Shown piece by piece: positions 14,953 to 25,222 of a stretch of 64,000 nucleotides of DNA; position 1 is the stretch's first letter, and each line of letters opens with the position of its first letter. The stretch is from positions 2,481,001-2,545,000 of the forward strand of contig NC_021237.1 of NCBI RefSeq assembly GCF_000397205.1. Reading direction: 5' to 3'. This DNA comes from Pseudomonas protegens CHA0 (GTDB taxonomy: Bacteria > Pseudomonadota > Gammaproteobacteria > Pseudomonadales > Pseudomonadaceae). Under the pieces are notes generated by a model that saw nothing but the letters and a program-made list of their open reading frames with translations, made no database searches and was not told where the DNA came from. Made by a program: the position numbers and the translations under genes.

Positions 14953-15555
14953 TTACATAAACCCGGAGCCTCTTACTGGAGCCCCGAGAGTGACACCGTC
15001 CCATAGAGGGTGATGCAACTCAGGCCCGCTGGCTCCAAGATCTGAAATATCATGACATATTTGATATCGTGCGCCGTCAGCCGAAATCAACTCAATGCTA
15101 ACTAGTTCATATGCATTAAAGGCATAGTCAAAATCACTTGGTATCTTAAATTCAACGGGATGATTTACATCAATTGGTAGGATTTGCCCCGGATCGAGTA
15201 GGCGGGAATTTATCTCAGCATCATATAAAGTCGTGAACGAATGACTTGACCGAAGATGCCCGCGATTGTCAGGTCCTCTGAGAATCTCGACAGATTTTAC
15301 ATATAGTGCCTGTTTGCCGGTATTGCTTAAGGTGTATCTGAGGTGCCGTGTCGCAGGACTAACAAGATGATCCTTAGGTGTATCGTAAATATTATCTCCA
15401 AATTGCAATAAAACTGACTCAGGTGTAAATGTTCTTTCGAGAAGGATCAACATCGCGCTGGAAGGTTTGTATAGTTGAGAAAAATACAACGCTGCGAAGG
15501 AAATGAGCAATGCCCCGCCTGAAAGAGCCAACGTCATTAAGTCTTTCGCTTCCAT
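14953..15555 (-). CDS. 200-aa membrane-anchored hypothetical protein
   Basis: Starts MEAKDLMTLALSGGALLISF: one N-terminal membrane segment (residues about 8-27), then a soluble beta-rich domain (HLRYTLSNTGKQALYVKSVEIL, VNHPVEFKIPSDFDYAFNAY). The orientation of the soluble part is not clear. Divergent from the KAP NTPase gene across 204 bp and probably first of a three-gene minus operon. No family recognised. Together with a KAP ATPase it could be part of a membrane-linked defence or signalling complex (inference). Confidence 0.6.
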   Translation of the reverse strand: MEAKDLMTLALSGGALLISFAALYFSQLYKPSSAMLILLERTFTPESVLLQFGDNIYDTPKDHLVSPATRHLRYTLSNTGKQALYVKSVEILRGPDNRGHLRSSHSFTTLYDAEINSRLLDPGQILPIDVNHPVEFKIPSDFDYAFNAYELVSIELISADGARYQICHDISDLGASGPELHHPLWDGVTLGAPVRGSGFM

Positions 15556-15759
15556 CTATCAGCTCCATCTGCACTCCGCTATCACACCCGATTCCAAACC
15601 AAATTGCTAGCACGATCACGGAGGGCAGCCTCTGACTGGAGAAATCTTTGTTGTCGACCCGCCAAATATGAGAGAAAACGTACATTCATGAGGTAGGTGG
15701 TTCGTATCTCGTTCTAGCTCAGCAGGCTTGCACAAAGCGAAGCAGGAGCATCAGCGCAT

Positions 15760-18066
15760 ATGAGTTACAGATACATCAAGGAGAGAGTCGTGAAATGGAT
15801 TCGCAAGCTTTTTGGTATGGGCACTCAAGGCTCAACAGCCTCGTCGGATGCTCCTGCAGAGGTACTGGTTGGTCATGATCGAAAAAACGACGAGGATGGC
15901 GATCAGTACTTCTCGGACGAGCCCATCATCTCAAAACATCAAGATAGGTTCGGGCGAGCGCCTTACGCAGCGCGTATAGCTGAGACGATTGCCAGGCGCC
16001 GCGATCCCTCAAGCATTGTCATCGGCCTGTTCGGCCCGTGGGGAGATGGAAAAACTTCAGTTCTCAAGATGATGGAGGAGTCGCTAGATCAGCACGGACA
16101 GGTCGTTACAATACGATTCAATCCTTGGCACTTTCCTTCCGAAGACGCACTTTTGCGCGGTTTTTTTGCGACCCTGGCTGAGGCCCTGGGCAAAGAGCCA
16201 GCGTTTAAAGAAAAAGCGGCTGCGCTGCTTGAGTCCTACGGAGGGATCCTGTCTGTCATCTCAGTCGCTCTGCCGGGTGTAGAGATCAATCCAGGGGAAG
16301 CTGCTAAGCAGATCGGAGAGTCATTATCCAAAGTGAGTCTCGATAAGCTTAAGGATCAAATTGACGCTCTTCTGGGCCAAAGCGGGAAAAGATTGGTCAT
16401 CCTTATCGACGACATTGACCGGCTGGACAGACAAGAAACCCATGCCATTTTCAAGCTGGTAAAACTCTCGGCAAGCTTCAAGTACACCTGCTACGTTTTG
16501 GCTTTCGATGATGAGGTAGTCGCTGCAGCATTGGGTGAGCGTTACGGCGCCGGTGGACAAGAAGCAGGGCGCGCGTTTCTCGAAAAAATCATTCAGGTAC
16601 CTTTACATTTACCACCTGCTGATCAAATGAGTCTGCGAGACATCGCTTTCGAGGGCGTCGAACATGCTCTCAATCAAGCAGGGATTGTCCTTGACCAGCG
16701 TCAGATCGACGTATTCTCTCGCCATTTTGTAGACGGGCTTGAGCCGAAGCTTGAAACTCCACGAGTGGCCAAGCTGTACACAAACGCACTGATGTTTGCA
16801 CTTCCACTCGTCAAGGGGGAGGTCAACATCGCTGAGTTCATGCTTGTTGAAGGACTTAGGGTGTTGTACCCGAAGCTTCATGCCGCAATTCGCGACAACG
16901 CAGATTTGTTTTTAAAAGGGGAGCCTCGTGAAGCTTCGCGAGGTTTGGAAAATTCTCCGTCCGCCGTTGATCGACTCCTTGAAATCGCAATGCCGGGTTC
17001 TGCCTCAGAAGAGCGAGGCCAGGTGCGAGAGCGACTCTTGAAACCTCTTTTTCCGCGAATTAGCAACATGATGTACGGGGGAGATTGGGAGGAGAGGTGG
17101 GCGAGAGAGCGAAGAATCTGTTCGAGCCGGTATTTCAAACGCTACTTCGTTTACGGCGTGCCTGAAGGAGACATATCGGATAATCATTTAACAAACTTGG
17201 TAGATGCCCTCGTCACAGCAGATGCCGATTCGCAGCGTAGTCTGTTGAGCACGTACTCCAAGCGCGTCATGCCGCAATTGATCCAAGTACTTCGAAATCG
17301 AGCGGACTCTCTGAATGAAGTCTCGGCGTTAGCGATCGCAATCGCCGTCGCGAGGAACGGAGATCTTCTTCCGCGCGAACGTGGAGCGCTCGTAATAGGC
17401 AGTACGATGATGTACGCCGGTATGCTGATTTCTCAATTTATCAGGCGTATCCCCTTATCAGACAGGCAGTCAGCTGCTGAGGCAGTACTTGGAGAGGCAC
17501 ATCCATTGGCAATGGGGATGGAGTGCGTTCGTTGGCTCACACACTCAACGGACAGACCAGAAGAGCGCCGAGTTCTTCCTGATGGAGCGGACGACGTTCT
17601 TTACCATCTGTTTGCTGTTCGCATCCGTGACGCGAACGAAGTTGAACCGTTGTTCATGCAGGCAGGAAGAGACGCACCAAATCTTTACTGGTACTGGCAG
17701 CACGGAAGAAATCGAGAAGAGATCGAAGAGGGTTTACGTGAGCTTTTTGATAAAGACCCAGCGAAGCTGGATGACTTCCTCGACACCTACATTGGAGAAG
17801 GATGGGAATTGGAAAGCGGCCTGCCGGTTAGGTCTGACCTACGGCGCGAGAACTACAATAGTATCGCGTCAATAATTTCACCAGACTACGTTTTCGATAA
17901 CCTCCGTACCCGTTACGGTGCCGAGCTGGACGACCCTCAGTACTATCAGGATGGAGAGCCAGCGAGGATAACGGCCCACCAGTTCGCCTCTATACATCTT
18001 AGGGTTGTCGCTGAACAGCTTCCTCAGCCCGCGGATGTCGACGGATCAGGCAGTGACCCTGAGTAA
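15760..18066 (+). CDS. KAP-family P-loop NTPase
   Basis: A 768-aa protein. Walker A is FGPWGDGKTS (residues 91-100), followed by the KAP-typical RFNPWHF (119-125), and Walker B is LVILIDDIDRLD (212-223). Residues 159-176 are moderately hydrophobic, where some KAP proteins carry membrane helices. The C-terminal half is unassigned. KAP NTPases include PifA (phage T7 exclusion) and QatA-type defence proteins, so an anti-phage role is possible but not shown. CAGGAG lies 11 bases before the ATG. Codon use is AT-richer than in the surrounding core genes. Confidence 0.88.
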   Translation: MSYRYIKERVVKWIRKLFGMGTQGSTASSDAPAEVLVGHDRKNDEDGDQYFSDEPIISKHQDRFGRAPYAARIAETIARRRDPSSIVIGLFGPWGDGKTSVLKMMEESLDQHGQVVTIRFNPWHFPSEDALLRGFFATLAEALGKEPAFKEKAAALLESYGGILSVISVALPGVEINPGEAAKQIGESLSKVSLDKLKDQIDALLGQSGKRLVILIDDIDRLDRQETHAIFKLVKLSASFKYTCYVLAFDDEVVAAALGERYGAGGQEAGRAFLEKIIQVPLHLPPADQMSLRDIAFEGVEHALNQAGIVLDQRQIDVFSRHFVDGLEPKLETPRVAKLYTNALMFALPLVKGEVNIAEFMLVEGLRVLYPKLHAAIRDNADLFLKGEPREASRGLENSPSAVDRLLEIAMPGSASEERGQVRERLLKPLFPRISNMMYGGDWEERWARERRICSSRYFKRYFVYGVPEGDISDNHLTNLVDALVTADADSQRSLLSTYSKRVMPQLIQVLRNRADSLNEVSALAIAIAVARNGDLLPRERGALVIGSTMMYAGMLISQFIRRIPLSDRQSAAEAVLGEAHPLAMGMECVRWLTHSTDRPEERRVLPDGADDVLYHLFAVRIRDANEVEPLFMQAGRDAPNLYWYWQHGRNREEIEEGLRELFDKDPAKLDDFLDTYIGEGWELESGLPVRSDLRRENYNSIASIISPDYVFDNLRTRYGAELDDPQYYQDGEPARITAHQFASIHLRVVAEQLPQPADVDGSGSDPE

Positions 18067-18349
18067 TTTGAGTGATGGCGATCAGGACGTTTCTCTAAAG
18101 AGAAATTGGCTCGACGCTTTTCACGGTTTGAATCATCCCGAGTTTGTTAGACAGGCTGAATGACCGCTCTTGGCTGTCACTAGCGGTAGTTAATGGTCGT
18201 TTACTGTCAGCCGTGATCATTGCAGTACGCAATTTTTTCGGTTAGTCGATTTACCCTTTTGCGCAGTTCTTCGTGAAGGAGGCTTGTGGGCTGTTCCAGA
18301 TATTGCGGTGGAGTACTTTCTCCTTGCGTTGGTAGATGTTGCGGCTGGG

Positions 18350-18562
18350 GAGGGGTTAGCCGCCCCAGGCCATGGATGGCCTGTGGCGGCGGCCCACGGA
18401 TCAATGCCGGAGTGAGGGCATGCCGAGCCTAGGCGAGGCACCGAGTGGAGGGGCAGGAGCCCTTTGGTTACTTTGGGCTGGGCCGGCACTCCGGCTTTTC
18501 CAAAGTGACTCGCTGTAAGAGCGAAACCATAAGTGGCCGTTACCGTAGCAACGGATATGCCC
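18350..18562 (-). repeat. Long non-coding Pseudomonas repeat, copy 2 (inverted relative to copy 1)
   Basis: Reads ccaggccatggatggcctg, then ccgagcctaggcgaggcacc, tcgctgtaagagcgaaacc and agcaacggatatg, the reverse complement of the blocks in copy 1. It ends just before the stop codon of the ABC ATPase gene. The stretch 18067-18349 has only a short AT hairpin (tttctct-aa-agagaaa, 18090-18105), which may terminate the KAP gene, and no gene I can support. Confidence 0.75.
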
Positions 18563-18569
18563 ACCCATC

Positions 18570-19358
<789 letters not shown>

Positions 19359-19374
19359 GGCGGTTCTCCGTCGG

Positions 19375-20616
19375 TCAGTTGAAGCGCTCGGCGCGGTAGG
19401 GGGTGGGGTCGGTAAAGGGCGTTTCGCCGGTGACCATCTGCGCCAGCAGCTGGCCGCTCACCGGGCCCAGGGTCAGGCCGTGGTGGGCGTGGCCGAAGTT
19501 GAACCACAGGCCAGGGTGGCGCGGGGCCGGGCCGATCACTGGGCACATGTCCGGCAGGCACGGGCGGCGGCCCAGCCAGGGTTCGGCATCGAGGCGTTCG
19601 CCCAGGGGGTAGAAGTTCCGGGCCAGGGCTTCGCAGCGGCGCAGTTGGATTTCGTTGATCGGGTCGTCGCAGTCGGCGAATTCGATGCCGGTGGTCAGGC
19701 GGATGCCGCCGACCATCGGCGCCAGGACGTAGCCGCCTACCGGGTCGAGGATCGGGTGCTGCAGGCGGGTGCCGGGCACGGCGGCGTAGTGCATGTGGTA
19801 GCCGCGCTTGATCGCCAGGGGAATGCGGTAGCCCAGGGGCTCGAAGAGGCCGCTGGCTTGCGGGCCCAGGGCCACCACCACTTCCTGGGCGGTGATCGGG
19901 CCGAGTTCGCTCTGCACCTGCCAGCCGCCTTCGATCTGGGTCAGGGTCAGGGCATCACCGATGACGAATTGGCCGCCGCGTTGCTTGAACAGTTCGGCGT
20001 AGCCGCGGGTCAGGCCGCCGGGGTCGCTCACGGTCTTGGGGTCGAGCCAGTGCAGGCCGCCCACCACGCCTTGGTGCAGGCCGGGTTCCAGGGCCAGCAG
20101 TTCGGCGCGGTCCAGTACCCGGTAGTTGAGTTCGTAGTCGCGCAGGTCGGCGGCGGCGCGCTGGGCGAAGTCGAAGGCCTCCTGGTCATTGAAGGCTTCG
20201 AGCCAGCCGCCGTCGGCGATCAGTTGCAGCATGTTGGCCGGGCGGGCCAGGGCCAGGTGTTCGGTGACGCAGCGTTCGATCAGCGGCAGCATGGCGCGGG
20301 TGGCGGCAGCCAGGCCCTTGGGCGAGGAGTGGCGCCAGTATTGCAGCAGCCAGGGGCCGGCCTTGGGCAGGTGGCGCAGGCTGTAGCGCACGTCCGATTG
20401 CTGGTTGAGGCCGTAGCGCACCAGTTTGGTCACTTCCCGGGGGAAGGCGTAGGGAATCACGCTGGCGCGTTCGATCAGCCCGGCGTTGCCGTGGCTGGTG
20501 CCGTTGCCCGGCGGCTGGCGGTCCAGCAGGACCACTTGGCGGCCGCGGGCCTGCAGGTGCAGGGCGCTGCTGACGCCGACGATTCCGGCGCCCAGAACGA
20601 GGGTTTGGCAATGCAT
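19375..20616 (-). CDS. FAD-dependent D-amino-acid dehydrogenase/oxidase (DadA-like)
   Basis: A 413-aa DAO-fold enzyme. The N-terminal dinucleotide-binding motif is [15 protein letters not shown] (residues 7-21); the [10 protein letters not shown] loop is typical of DadA, and the C-terminal [15 protein letters not shown] segment binds FAD. Family members oxidise D-amino acids to keto or cyclic imino acids and pass electrons to the respiratory chain. Lying between permease and ATPase genes, it probably acts on the imported amino acid. With the divergent DpkA-like reductase a D-to-L conversion via a cyclic imine is plausible (inference). Confidence 0.9.
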   Translation of the reverse strand: MHCQTLVLGAGIVGVSSALHLQARGRQVVLLDRQPPGNGTSHGNAGLIERASVIPYAFPREVTKLVRYGLNQQSDVRYSLRHLPKAGPWLLQYWRHSSPKGLAAATRAMLPLIERCVTEHLALARPANMLQLIADGGWLEAFNDQEAFDFAQRAAADLRDYELNYRVLDRAELLALEPGLHQGVVGGLHWLDPKTVSDPGGLTRGYAELFKQRGGQFVIGDALTLTQIEGGWQVQSELGPITAQEVVVALGPQASGLFEPLGYRIPLAIKRGYHMHYAAVPGTRLQHPILDPVGGYVLAPMVGGIRLTTGIEFADCDDPINEIQLRRCEALARNFYPLGERLDAEPWLGRRPCLPDMCPVIGPAPRHPGLWFNFGHAHHGLTLGPVSGQLLAQMVTGETPFTDPTPYRAERFN

Positions 20617-20662
20617 GTTTGGGTCCTTATGACAGGGGCCGCGCGGCGGCCCGCTAAAGGGT

Positions 20663-21373
20663 TCAGTTCAGGTGCCGGCCCAGGCGGCCTTCCACGTATT
20701 TGAGGCTGCGCCGCACTATTTCGACGATCAGCAGGTAGAGCACCGCGGCCCACAGGTAGATCTGGAAATCGAAGCTGCGGGAGAAGGCCAGCTTGGTCAC
20801 CCCCATCAGGTCGTAGATGGTCACCAGGGAGGCGATGGCGCTGGCCTTGATCATCAAAATCAGCTCGTTGCCCAGAGGCCCGATGGCGATCAGCAGCGAC
20901 TGCGGCAGTATCACTTTGCGAAACGCGGTCCAGCGCGACAGGCTCAGGGCCTTGCAGGCTTCGCGCTGGCCCTGGGCTACCGCCAGCAGGCTGCCGCGCA
21001 GGATCTCCGCCTGGTAGGCGGCGGTGTTCAGGGTGAAGGCCAGCAGGGTGCAGAACCAGGCGTCGCGGAAGAACCACCACAGGCCCACGTCCTGCCAGAA
21101 GCCTTTGAACGAGCCCAGGCCGTAATACAGCATGAACAGCTGGGCCAGCAGCGGCGAGCCGCGGAAGAAGTACACATAGGCCCCGGTGAAGCGCCGCAGG
21201 AAACGATTGCTGGACAGCCGGCCGAGGGCGATCAGCAGGCCGAGCACGGCGCCCAGGCTGAAGGAAATTGCCACCAGCTTGGCGGTCACCAGCAGGCCGT
21301 CGATAAAGCGCGGGCCGTAGCGTTCCAGCAGTTCCTGGTTGAGGAACAGGTTCAGCAGGTCATCCAGGTTCAT
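20663..21373 (-). CDS. Polar amino-acid ABC transporter permease
   Basis: A 236-aa inner-membrane permease of the HisM/GlnP family with five to six hydrophobic segments and the cytoplasmic EAA loop REACKALSLSRWTAFRKVILPQ (about residues 137-158). The start overlaps the stop of the upstream permease by 4 bp. It forms the membrane channel with its partner for the ATPase encoded at 18570. Confidence 0.93.
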   Translation of the reverse strand: MNLDDLLNLFLNQELLERYGPRFIDGLLVTAKLVAISFSLGAVLGLLIALGRLSSNRFLRRFTGAYVYFFRGSPLLAQLFMLYYGLGSFKGFWQDVGLWWFFRDAWFCTLLAFTLNTAAYQAEILRGSLLAVAQGQREACKALSLSRWTAFRKVILPQSLLIAIGPLGNELILMIKASAIASLVTIYDLMGVTKLAFSRSFDFQIYLWAAVLYLLIVEIVRRSLKYVEGRLGRHLN

Positions 21374-22089
21374 GGCTGCAGGCTCCGTTGCGCACGGTTG
21401 AAGCGCCGTTCAAGAAAGCTGAACAGGTGCCCGGACAGCGCCGAGAAGAACAGGTAGCCAAAGCAGGCCACGCTGTAGAACAGCATGGGTTCCTTGGTCA
21501 CGCTGACCGCGAGGTTGGTCTGGCGCATCAGGTCCACCAGGGAAATGGTCGACACCAGGGAGGTGTCCTTGAGCAGCGACAGCCAGTTGTTGGAAAGCCC
21601 CGGCAGGGCGATGCGGGTCAGTTGCGGCAGCAGCACCCGGCTGAAGGTGGTGCGCCGCGACAGGCTCAGGGCGCTGGCGGCTTCGTACTGGCCCTTGGGC
21701 AGGGTCTTGAACGCGGCCAGCCAGATCTCGCTGGAGAAGGCGGCGAACACCAGGCTGAAGGCGATCATCGCGGCGACAAAGGTGTTGATCGCCACTTCAC
21801 CAGGGTAGCCCAGGGCGCCGAGGATCTTCTGCGCGGCGATCTGGCAGCCGTAATAGATGATCAGCAGGGTCAACAGCTCCGGCAGGCCGCGAAACACCGT
21901 GGAAAAGGTCGTGGCCCAGGCCCGCGCCCAGCGGTTTTTCGAGCGTGCGGCCAGGGCTACCAGCAAGCCCAGGGGCAGGCCGATGGGCACGCAGGCCAGC
22001 GCCAGGGCGATGGTCACCAGGGCCCCGGCGAGCAGGGCCGAGCCCCAGCCGCCGCTGGCAAAGGACAGGAGTGACAGCTGTTCGAACAT
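21370..22089 (-). CDS. Polar amino-acid ABC transporter permease
   Basis: A 239-aa permease of the HisQ/GlnP family: hydrophobic segments from residue 20, EAA loop YEAASALSLSRRTTFSRVLLPQ, then the GLSNNWLSLLKDTSLVSTISL region typical of the family. Partner of the neighbouring permease; ATGA-type overlap indicates translational coupling. Confidence 0.93.
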   Translation of the reverse strand: MFEQLSLLSFASGGWGSALLAGALVTIALALACVPIGLPLGLLVALAARSKNRWARAWATTFSTVFRGLPELLTLLIIYYGCQIAAQKILGALGYPGEVAINTFVAAMIAFSLVFAAFSSEIWLAAFKTLPKGQYEAASALSLSRRTTFSRVLLPQLTRIALPGLSNNWLSLLKDTSLVSTISLVDLMRQTNLAVSVTKEPMLFYSVACFGYLFFSALSGHLFSFLERRFNRAQRSLQP

Positions 22090-22175
22090 GCGCGAACCCT
22101 CTGGAAAAATGAACCGTGCAGGGCGCCGCCGCGCTCAAGGGAACGCGGGGCAAGGGCAGCGGCAAAGGCGGGCGG

Positions 22176-22928
22176 TCAGTAGATGTCGAAGGTGAAGTAG
22201 CGGCTGGAGATCTGCTTGTAGGTGCCGTCGGCGACGATCGCGTCCAGGGCCTTGTTCAGGCGCTCGCGCAGGGCGTTGTCTTCCTTGCGCACGGCGATCG
22301 AGGCGTCGGCGGTGGTGCCGTTTACGTCACCGATGATCTTGCAGCAGTCCTTGCCGGCGCTTTCGGCCCAGGCCAGCAGCGGGAACTTGTCGGCGATCAC
22401 CCCGTCCACGCGCCCGGCCGCCAGGTCGCTGTTGGCTTCGTCCAGGGTCGGGTAGAACTTCACGTCGGCGCCGGCCGGGCCGTAGTGGTCCTCGGCGTAG
22501 ATGGCCTGGGTCGAGGAGGCCTGGGCGCCCACGGTGCGGCCCTTGAAGTTGGTCTGGGCGTCAGTGATGTCCGAGTCCTTGGCCACCGCCACCGACAGCG
22601 GGGTGCGGTAGTAGTGGTTGCTGAAGGCGATCTTCTTCTTGCGTTCGTCGGTGGCGATCATCGAGGCCACCACGGCGTCGTATTTCTTCGCCAGCAGCGC
22701 CGGGATGATGCCTTCCCAGTCCTGGGCGACGATCTGGCACTCGACCTGCATCTGCTTGCACAGGGCGTTGGCGATGTCCACGTCAAAGCCGTGCAGCTGG
22801 TTGTTGGAGTCCACGTAGTTGAAGGGTGGGTAGGCGCCTTCGGTGGCGATCTTCAGGGTTTCGGCCTGGGCCGTGGAGGCGGCGATGACCAGGGCGCAAG
22901 CGCCGGCGAAGCGGAGGACGTTGTTCAT
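22176..22928 (-). CDS. Periplasmic amino-acid-binding protein of the ABC transporter
   Basis: A 250-aa SBP_bac_3 protein. It has a signal peptide (MNNVLRFAGACALVIAASTAQA), then TLKIATEGAYPPFNYVDSNN and GFDVDIANALCKQM, the usual amino-acid-binding core; two cysteines in KDCCKIIGD are notable. It captures the substrate and delivers it to the permeases. It is encoded 16 bp after the RpiR-type regulator on the same strand. Confidence 0.93.
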   Translation of the reverse strand: MNNVLRFAGACALVIAASTAQAETLKIATEGAYPPFNYVDSNNQLHGFDVDIANALCKQMQVECQIVAQDWEGIIPALLAKKYDAVVASMIATDERKKKIAFSNHYYRTPLSVAVAKDSDITDAQTNFKGRTVGAQASSTQAIYAEDHYGPAGADVKFYPTLDEANSDLAAGRVDGVIADKFPLLAWAESAGKDCCKIIGDVNGTTADASIAVRKEDNALRERLNKALDAIVADGTYKQISSRYFTFDIY

Positions 22929-22944
22929 GGAGCACCTCGGTTAT

Positions 22945-23832
22945 TTATTGTTTTGGTCGGGCGGACGATGTGTAGCCAACAAACTCGTTATGCAGGGCAG
23001 CGGTGGCTTCCAGGCGTTTTTCCACCTCGGGTCCCAGGTGCTTGCACACCTCGTTGACCAACAGGTGCACCAGCGACAGCATGGCCGCGGTGGATTCCCA
23101 GAACAGGTTGAATTCAGTGGGCACGCGGAACACCTCGTCGGCGTTCTGCTCGGCCCAGTCGCAGAAGGTATCGGTGACCAGGGTCACCGGAATCCCCGCC
23201 TCGCGGGCCTTGTGGCACAGGGTCAGGGCGTGGCGCGAGTAGCGCCTTGCCTCGAACACCACCAGGGCGCAGTCTTCGGCGGGGCTCAGCAGTACGTCGG
23301 CGAAATGCCCGGCGGAGCCGTCCACCAGGTGCACGCCATCGCGCAGGTATTGCAGCAGGTGGACCATGGAGGCGGCGATGCCGCGCTCGGTCTGGAACCC
23401 CGCCACGTACACCCGGCGCCGGCTGGCCAGGCGCTGGACCACGGTCTGCCAGGCCGGGGTCAGGCTGTATTCGTAGACCTTGACCAGCGCCGCCACTTCC
23501 AGCTCGAAGCTGCGGGGCAGGCCCTGGGCCGCCGGGTTGGGCTGCTGGCGAAATTCCTGCAGGCGGTCGCCCACCAGCCACGGGCCTTCGCCGAGGTCGT
23601 TCTTCAGGTCGTTTTTCAGGTCCTTGAAATGGCTGTAGCCGATGGCGCGGCAGAAACGCCCGACGCTGGATTCGCTGACGCCGAGTTTTTCGGCGATGTC
23701 GGCGGCGGTCTGGAAGGGCAGTTCATAGAGGTTGGCCAGCATGTAGCTGGCAATCGCCCGGCCCGACGCGGTGGCGCTGGACAGGCTGCTTTCAAGGCGT
23801 TGCTTGATGGGCTGGCTCATGGTTGTTTTCAT
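22945..23832 (-). CDS. MurR/RpiR-family transcriptional regulator
   Basis: A 295-aa protein with an N-terminal HTH (residues about 15-75: AIASYMLANLYELPFQTAADIAEKLGVSESSVGRF) and a C-terminal SIS domain (about 125-270), which in this family binds a phosphosugar or other small effector. It is the first gene of the transport operon and probably controls both it and the divergent reductase gene (inference). The start may be MKTTMSQ or the second Met. Confidence 0.9.
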   Translation of the reverse strand: MKTTMSQPIKQRLESSLSSATASGRAIASYMLANLYELPFQTAADIAEKLGVSESSVGRFCRAIGYSHFKDLKNDLKNDLGEGPWLVGDRLQEFRQQPNPAAQGLPRSFELEVAALVKVYEYSLTPAWQTVVQRLASRRRVYVAGFQTERGIAASMVHLLQYLRDGVHLVDGSAGHFADVLLSPAEDCALVVFEARRYSRHALTLCHKAREAGIPVTLVTDTFCDWAEQNADEVFRVPTEFNLFWESTAAMLSLVHLLVNEVCKHLGPEVEKRLEATAALHNEFVGYTSSARPKQ

Positions 23833-23951
23833 TCTTGTGGGCCGTTGACAATGGAAAATGAATGTTTTCTGTCATGAAGTCAACATTTGACAGTTAACTG
23901 GCGTGACGCGATAGTCAGGCACCTTCCAATAACAATTCCAATGGAGCTACA

Positions 23952-24998
23952 ATGACCGAAGCGAACCAGGCGACCCTGGCGCAGGCACCCGTCGAGTACC
24001 TCGATCTGCCTGCCTTGACCGACTTGCTGCAACGCATTTTTCTTCGCCACGGCACCTCTGCCGAGGTGGCCCGGGTGCTGGCCGACAACTGCGCCCGCGC
24101 CGAGCGCGACGGCTCCCACAGCCACGGGGTGTTCCGCATTCCCGGTTACCTGTCGTCCCTGGCCAGTGGCTGGGTGAATGGGCAGGCCGTGCCGCAAGTG
24201 GAGGATGTGGCCCCCGGCGTGGTGGCGGTGGACGCCGGCGGCGGCTTTGCCCAGCCGGCCCTGGCGGCGGCCCGCGCGCTGCTGCTGAGCAAGGCCCGCA
24301 GCGCCGGGATCGCGGTCCTGGCGATTCGCAATTCCCATCACTTCGCCGCCTTGTGGCCGGATGTCGAGCCCTTCGCCGAAGAAGGCCTGGTGGCCCTGAG
24401 CCTGGTCAACAGCATGACCTGCGTGGTGCCCCACGGCGCCCAGCGGCCGCTGTTCGGCACCAACCCGATTGCCTTCGCCGCACCCCGCGAGGGCGCCGAG
24501 CCCATCGTCTTCGATCTGGCCACCAGCGCCATTGCCCACGGCGATGTGCAGATCGCCAAGCGCCAGGGCCAGCAGCTGCCACCGGGCATGGGGGTGGACC
24601 GCGACGGCCAGCCCACTTGCGACCCGGCAGCGATTCTCGACGGTGGCGCCTTGCTGCCCTTTGGCGGGCACAAGGGCTCGGCGCTGTCGATGATGGTGGA
24701 GCTGTTGGCGGCGGCGCTGACCGGTGGCAACTTCTCCTTCGAGTTCGACTGGTCGCAACACCCCGGGGCGCAAACGCCCTGGACCGGGCAACTGCTGATC
24801 GTCATCGACCCCAACCACCTGGGCGGCGGGCGTTTTGCCCAGCGCAGCGGCGAGCTGGTGCGGCAGATGCAGGCCGTGGGCCTGGAGCGCATGCCGGGGG
24901 ATCGGCGCTACCGCACCCGGGCCAAATCGCTGGAGCACGGCATTCCCCTGGCCGTTGCCGAACTGGCGCGACTGCGGGCCCTGGCGGGCGACGACTGA
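23952..24998 (+). CDS. Ldh/DpkA-family NAD(P)H-dependent oxidoreductase
   Basis: A 348-aa protein of the malate/L-lactate dehydrogenase-2 superfamily. It shows the characteristic AERDGSHSHGVFRIPGY (about residues 55-71), AIRNSHHFAALW with the catalytic His, and PLFGTNPIAFAAPR. Pseudomonas members include the cyclic-imine reductase DpkA (delta1-piperideine-2-carboxylate/pyrroline-2-carboxylate). Being divergent from an RpiR-ABC-DadA operon, it may reduce the imine formed by the FAD enzyme (inference). Other substrates such as 2-keto acids are possible. Confidence 0.88.
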   Translation: MTEANQATLAQAPVEYLDLPALTDLLQRIFLRHGTSAEVARVLADNCARAERDGSHSHGVFRIPGYLSSLASGWVNGQAVPQVEDVAPGVVAVDAGGGFAQPALAAARALLLSKARSAGIAVLAIRNSHHFAALWPDVEPFAEEGLVALSLVNSMTCVVPHGAQRPLFGTNPIAFAAPREGAEPIVFDLATSAIAHGDVQIAKRQGQQLPPGMGVDRDGQPTCDPAAILDGGALLPFGGHKGSALSMMVELLAAALTGGNFSFEFDWSQHPGAQTPWTGQLLIVIDPNHLGGGRFAQRSGELVRQMQAVGLERMPGDRRYRTRAKSLEHGIPLAVAELARLRALAGDD

Positions 24999-25222
24999 AC
25001 GGGCGACGACTAAGGACTTCATCCCTTCGCACCCGGGTCCATGAGCCCTTGGTGTTACTCCAGGTAGTGGGCCCGGTAGCGGGCCGGTCGTGGATCGGAT
25101 TTGCCGGTCCCTGCCAGCCCCTCCAAAGCATGCTGAATTTGCCTCCAAGGCAGCCTATGGGCGGCCTTGCCCCGTTTCGATAATCGCCTCCGACATTTCG
25201 TCCCCCGTTTGCGGAGCGCGCC

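Noticed and set aside
15419..15685. 88-aa minus-strand ORF in the KAP divergent region
   Set aside because: Overlaps the start of the 200-aa membrane protein in another frame; no support for translation.
18207..18404. 65-aa minus-strand ORF after the KAP gene
   Set aside because: Half of it is the long-repeat sequence; no RBS or family.
12963..18562. Insertion sequence or integrative element bounded by the long repeats
   Set aside because: No transposase, integrase or target-site duplication visible; repeats are common intergenic elements.
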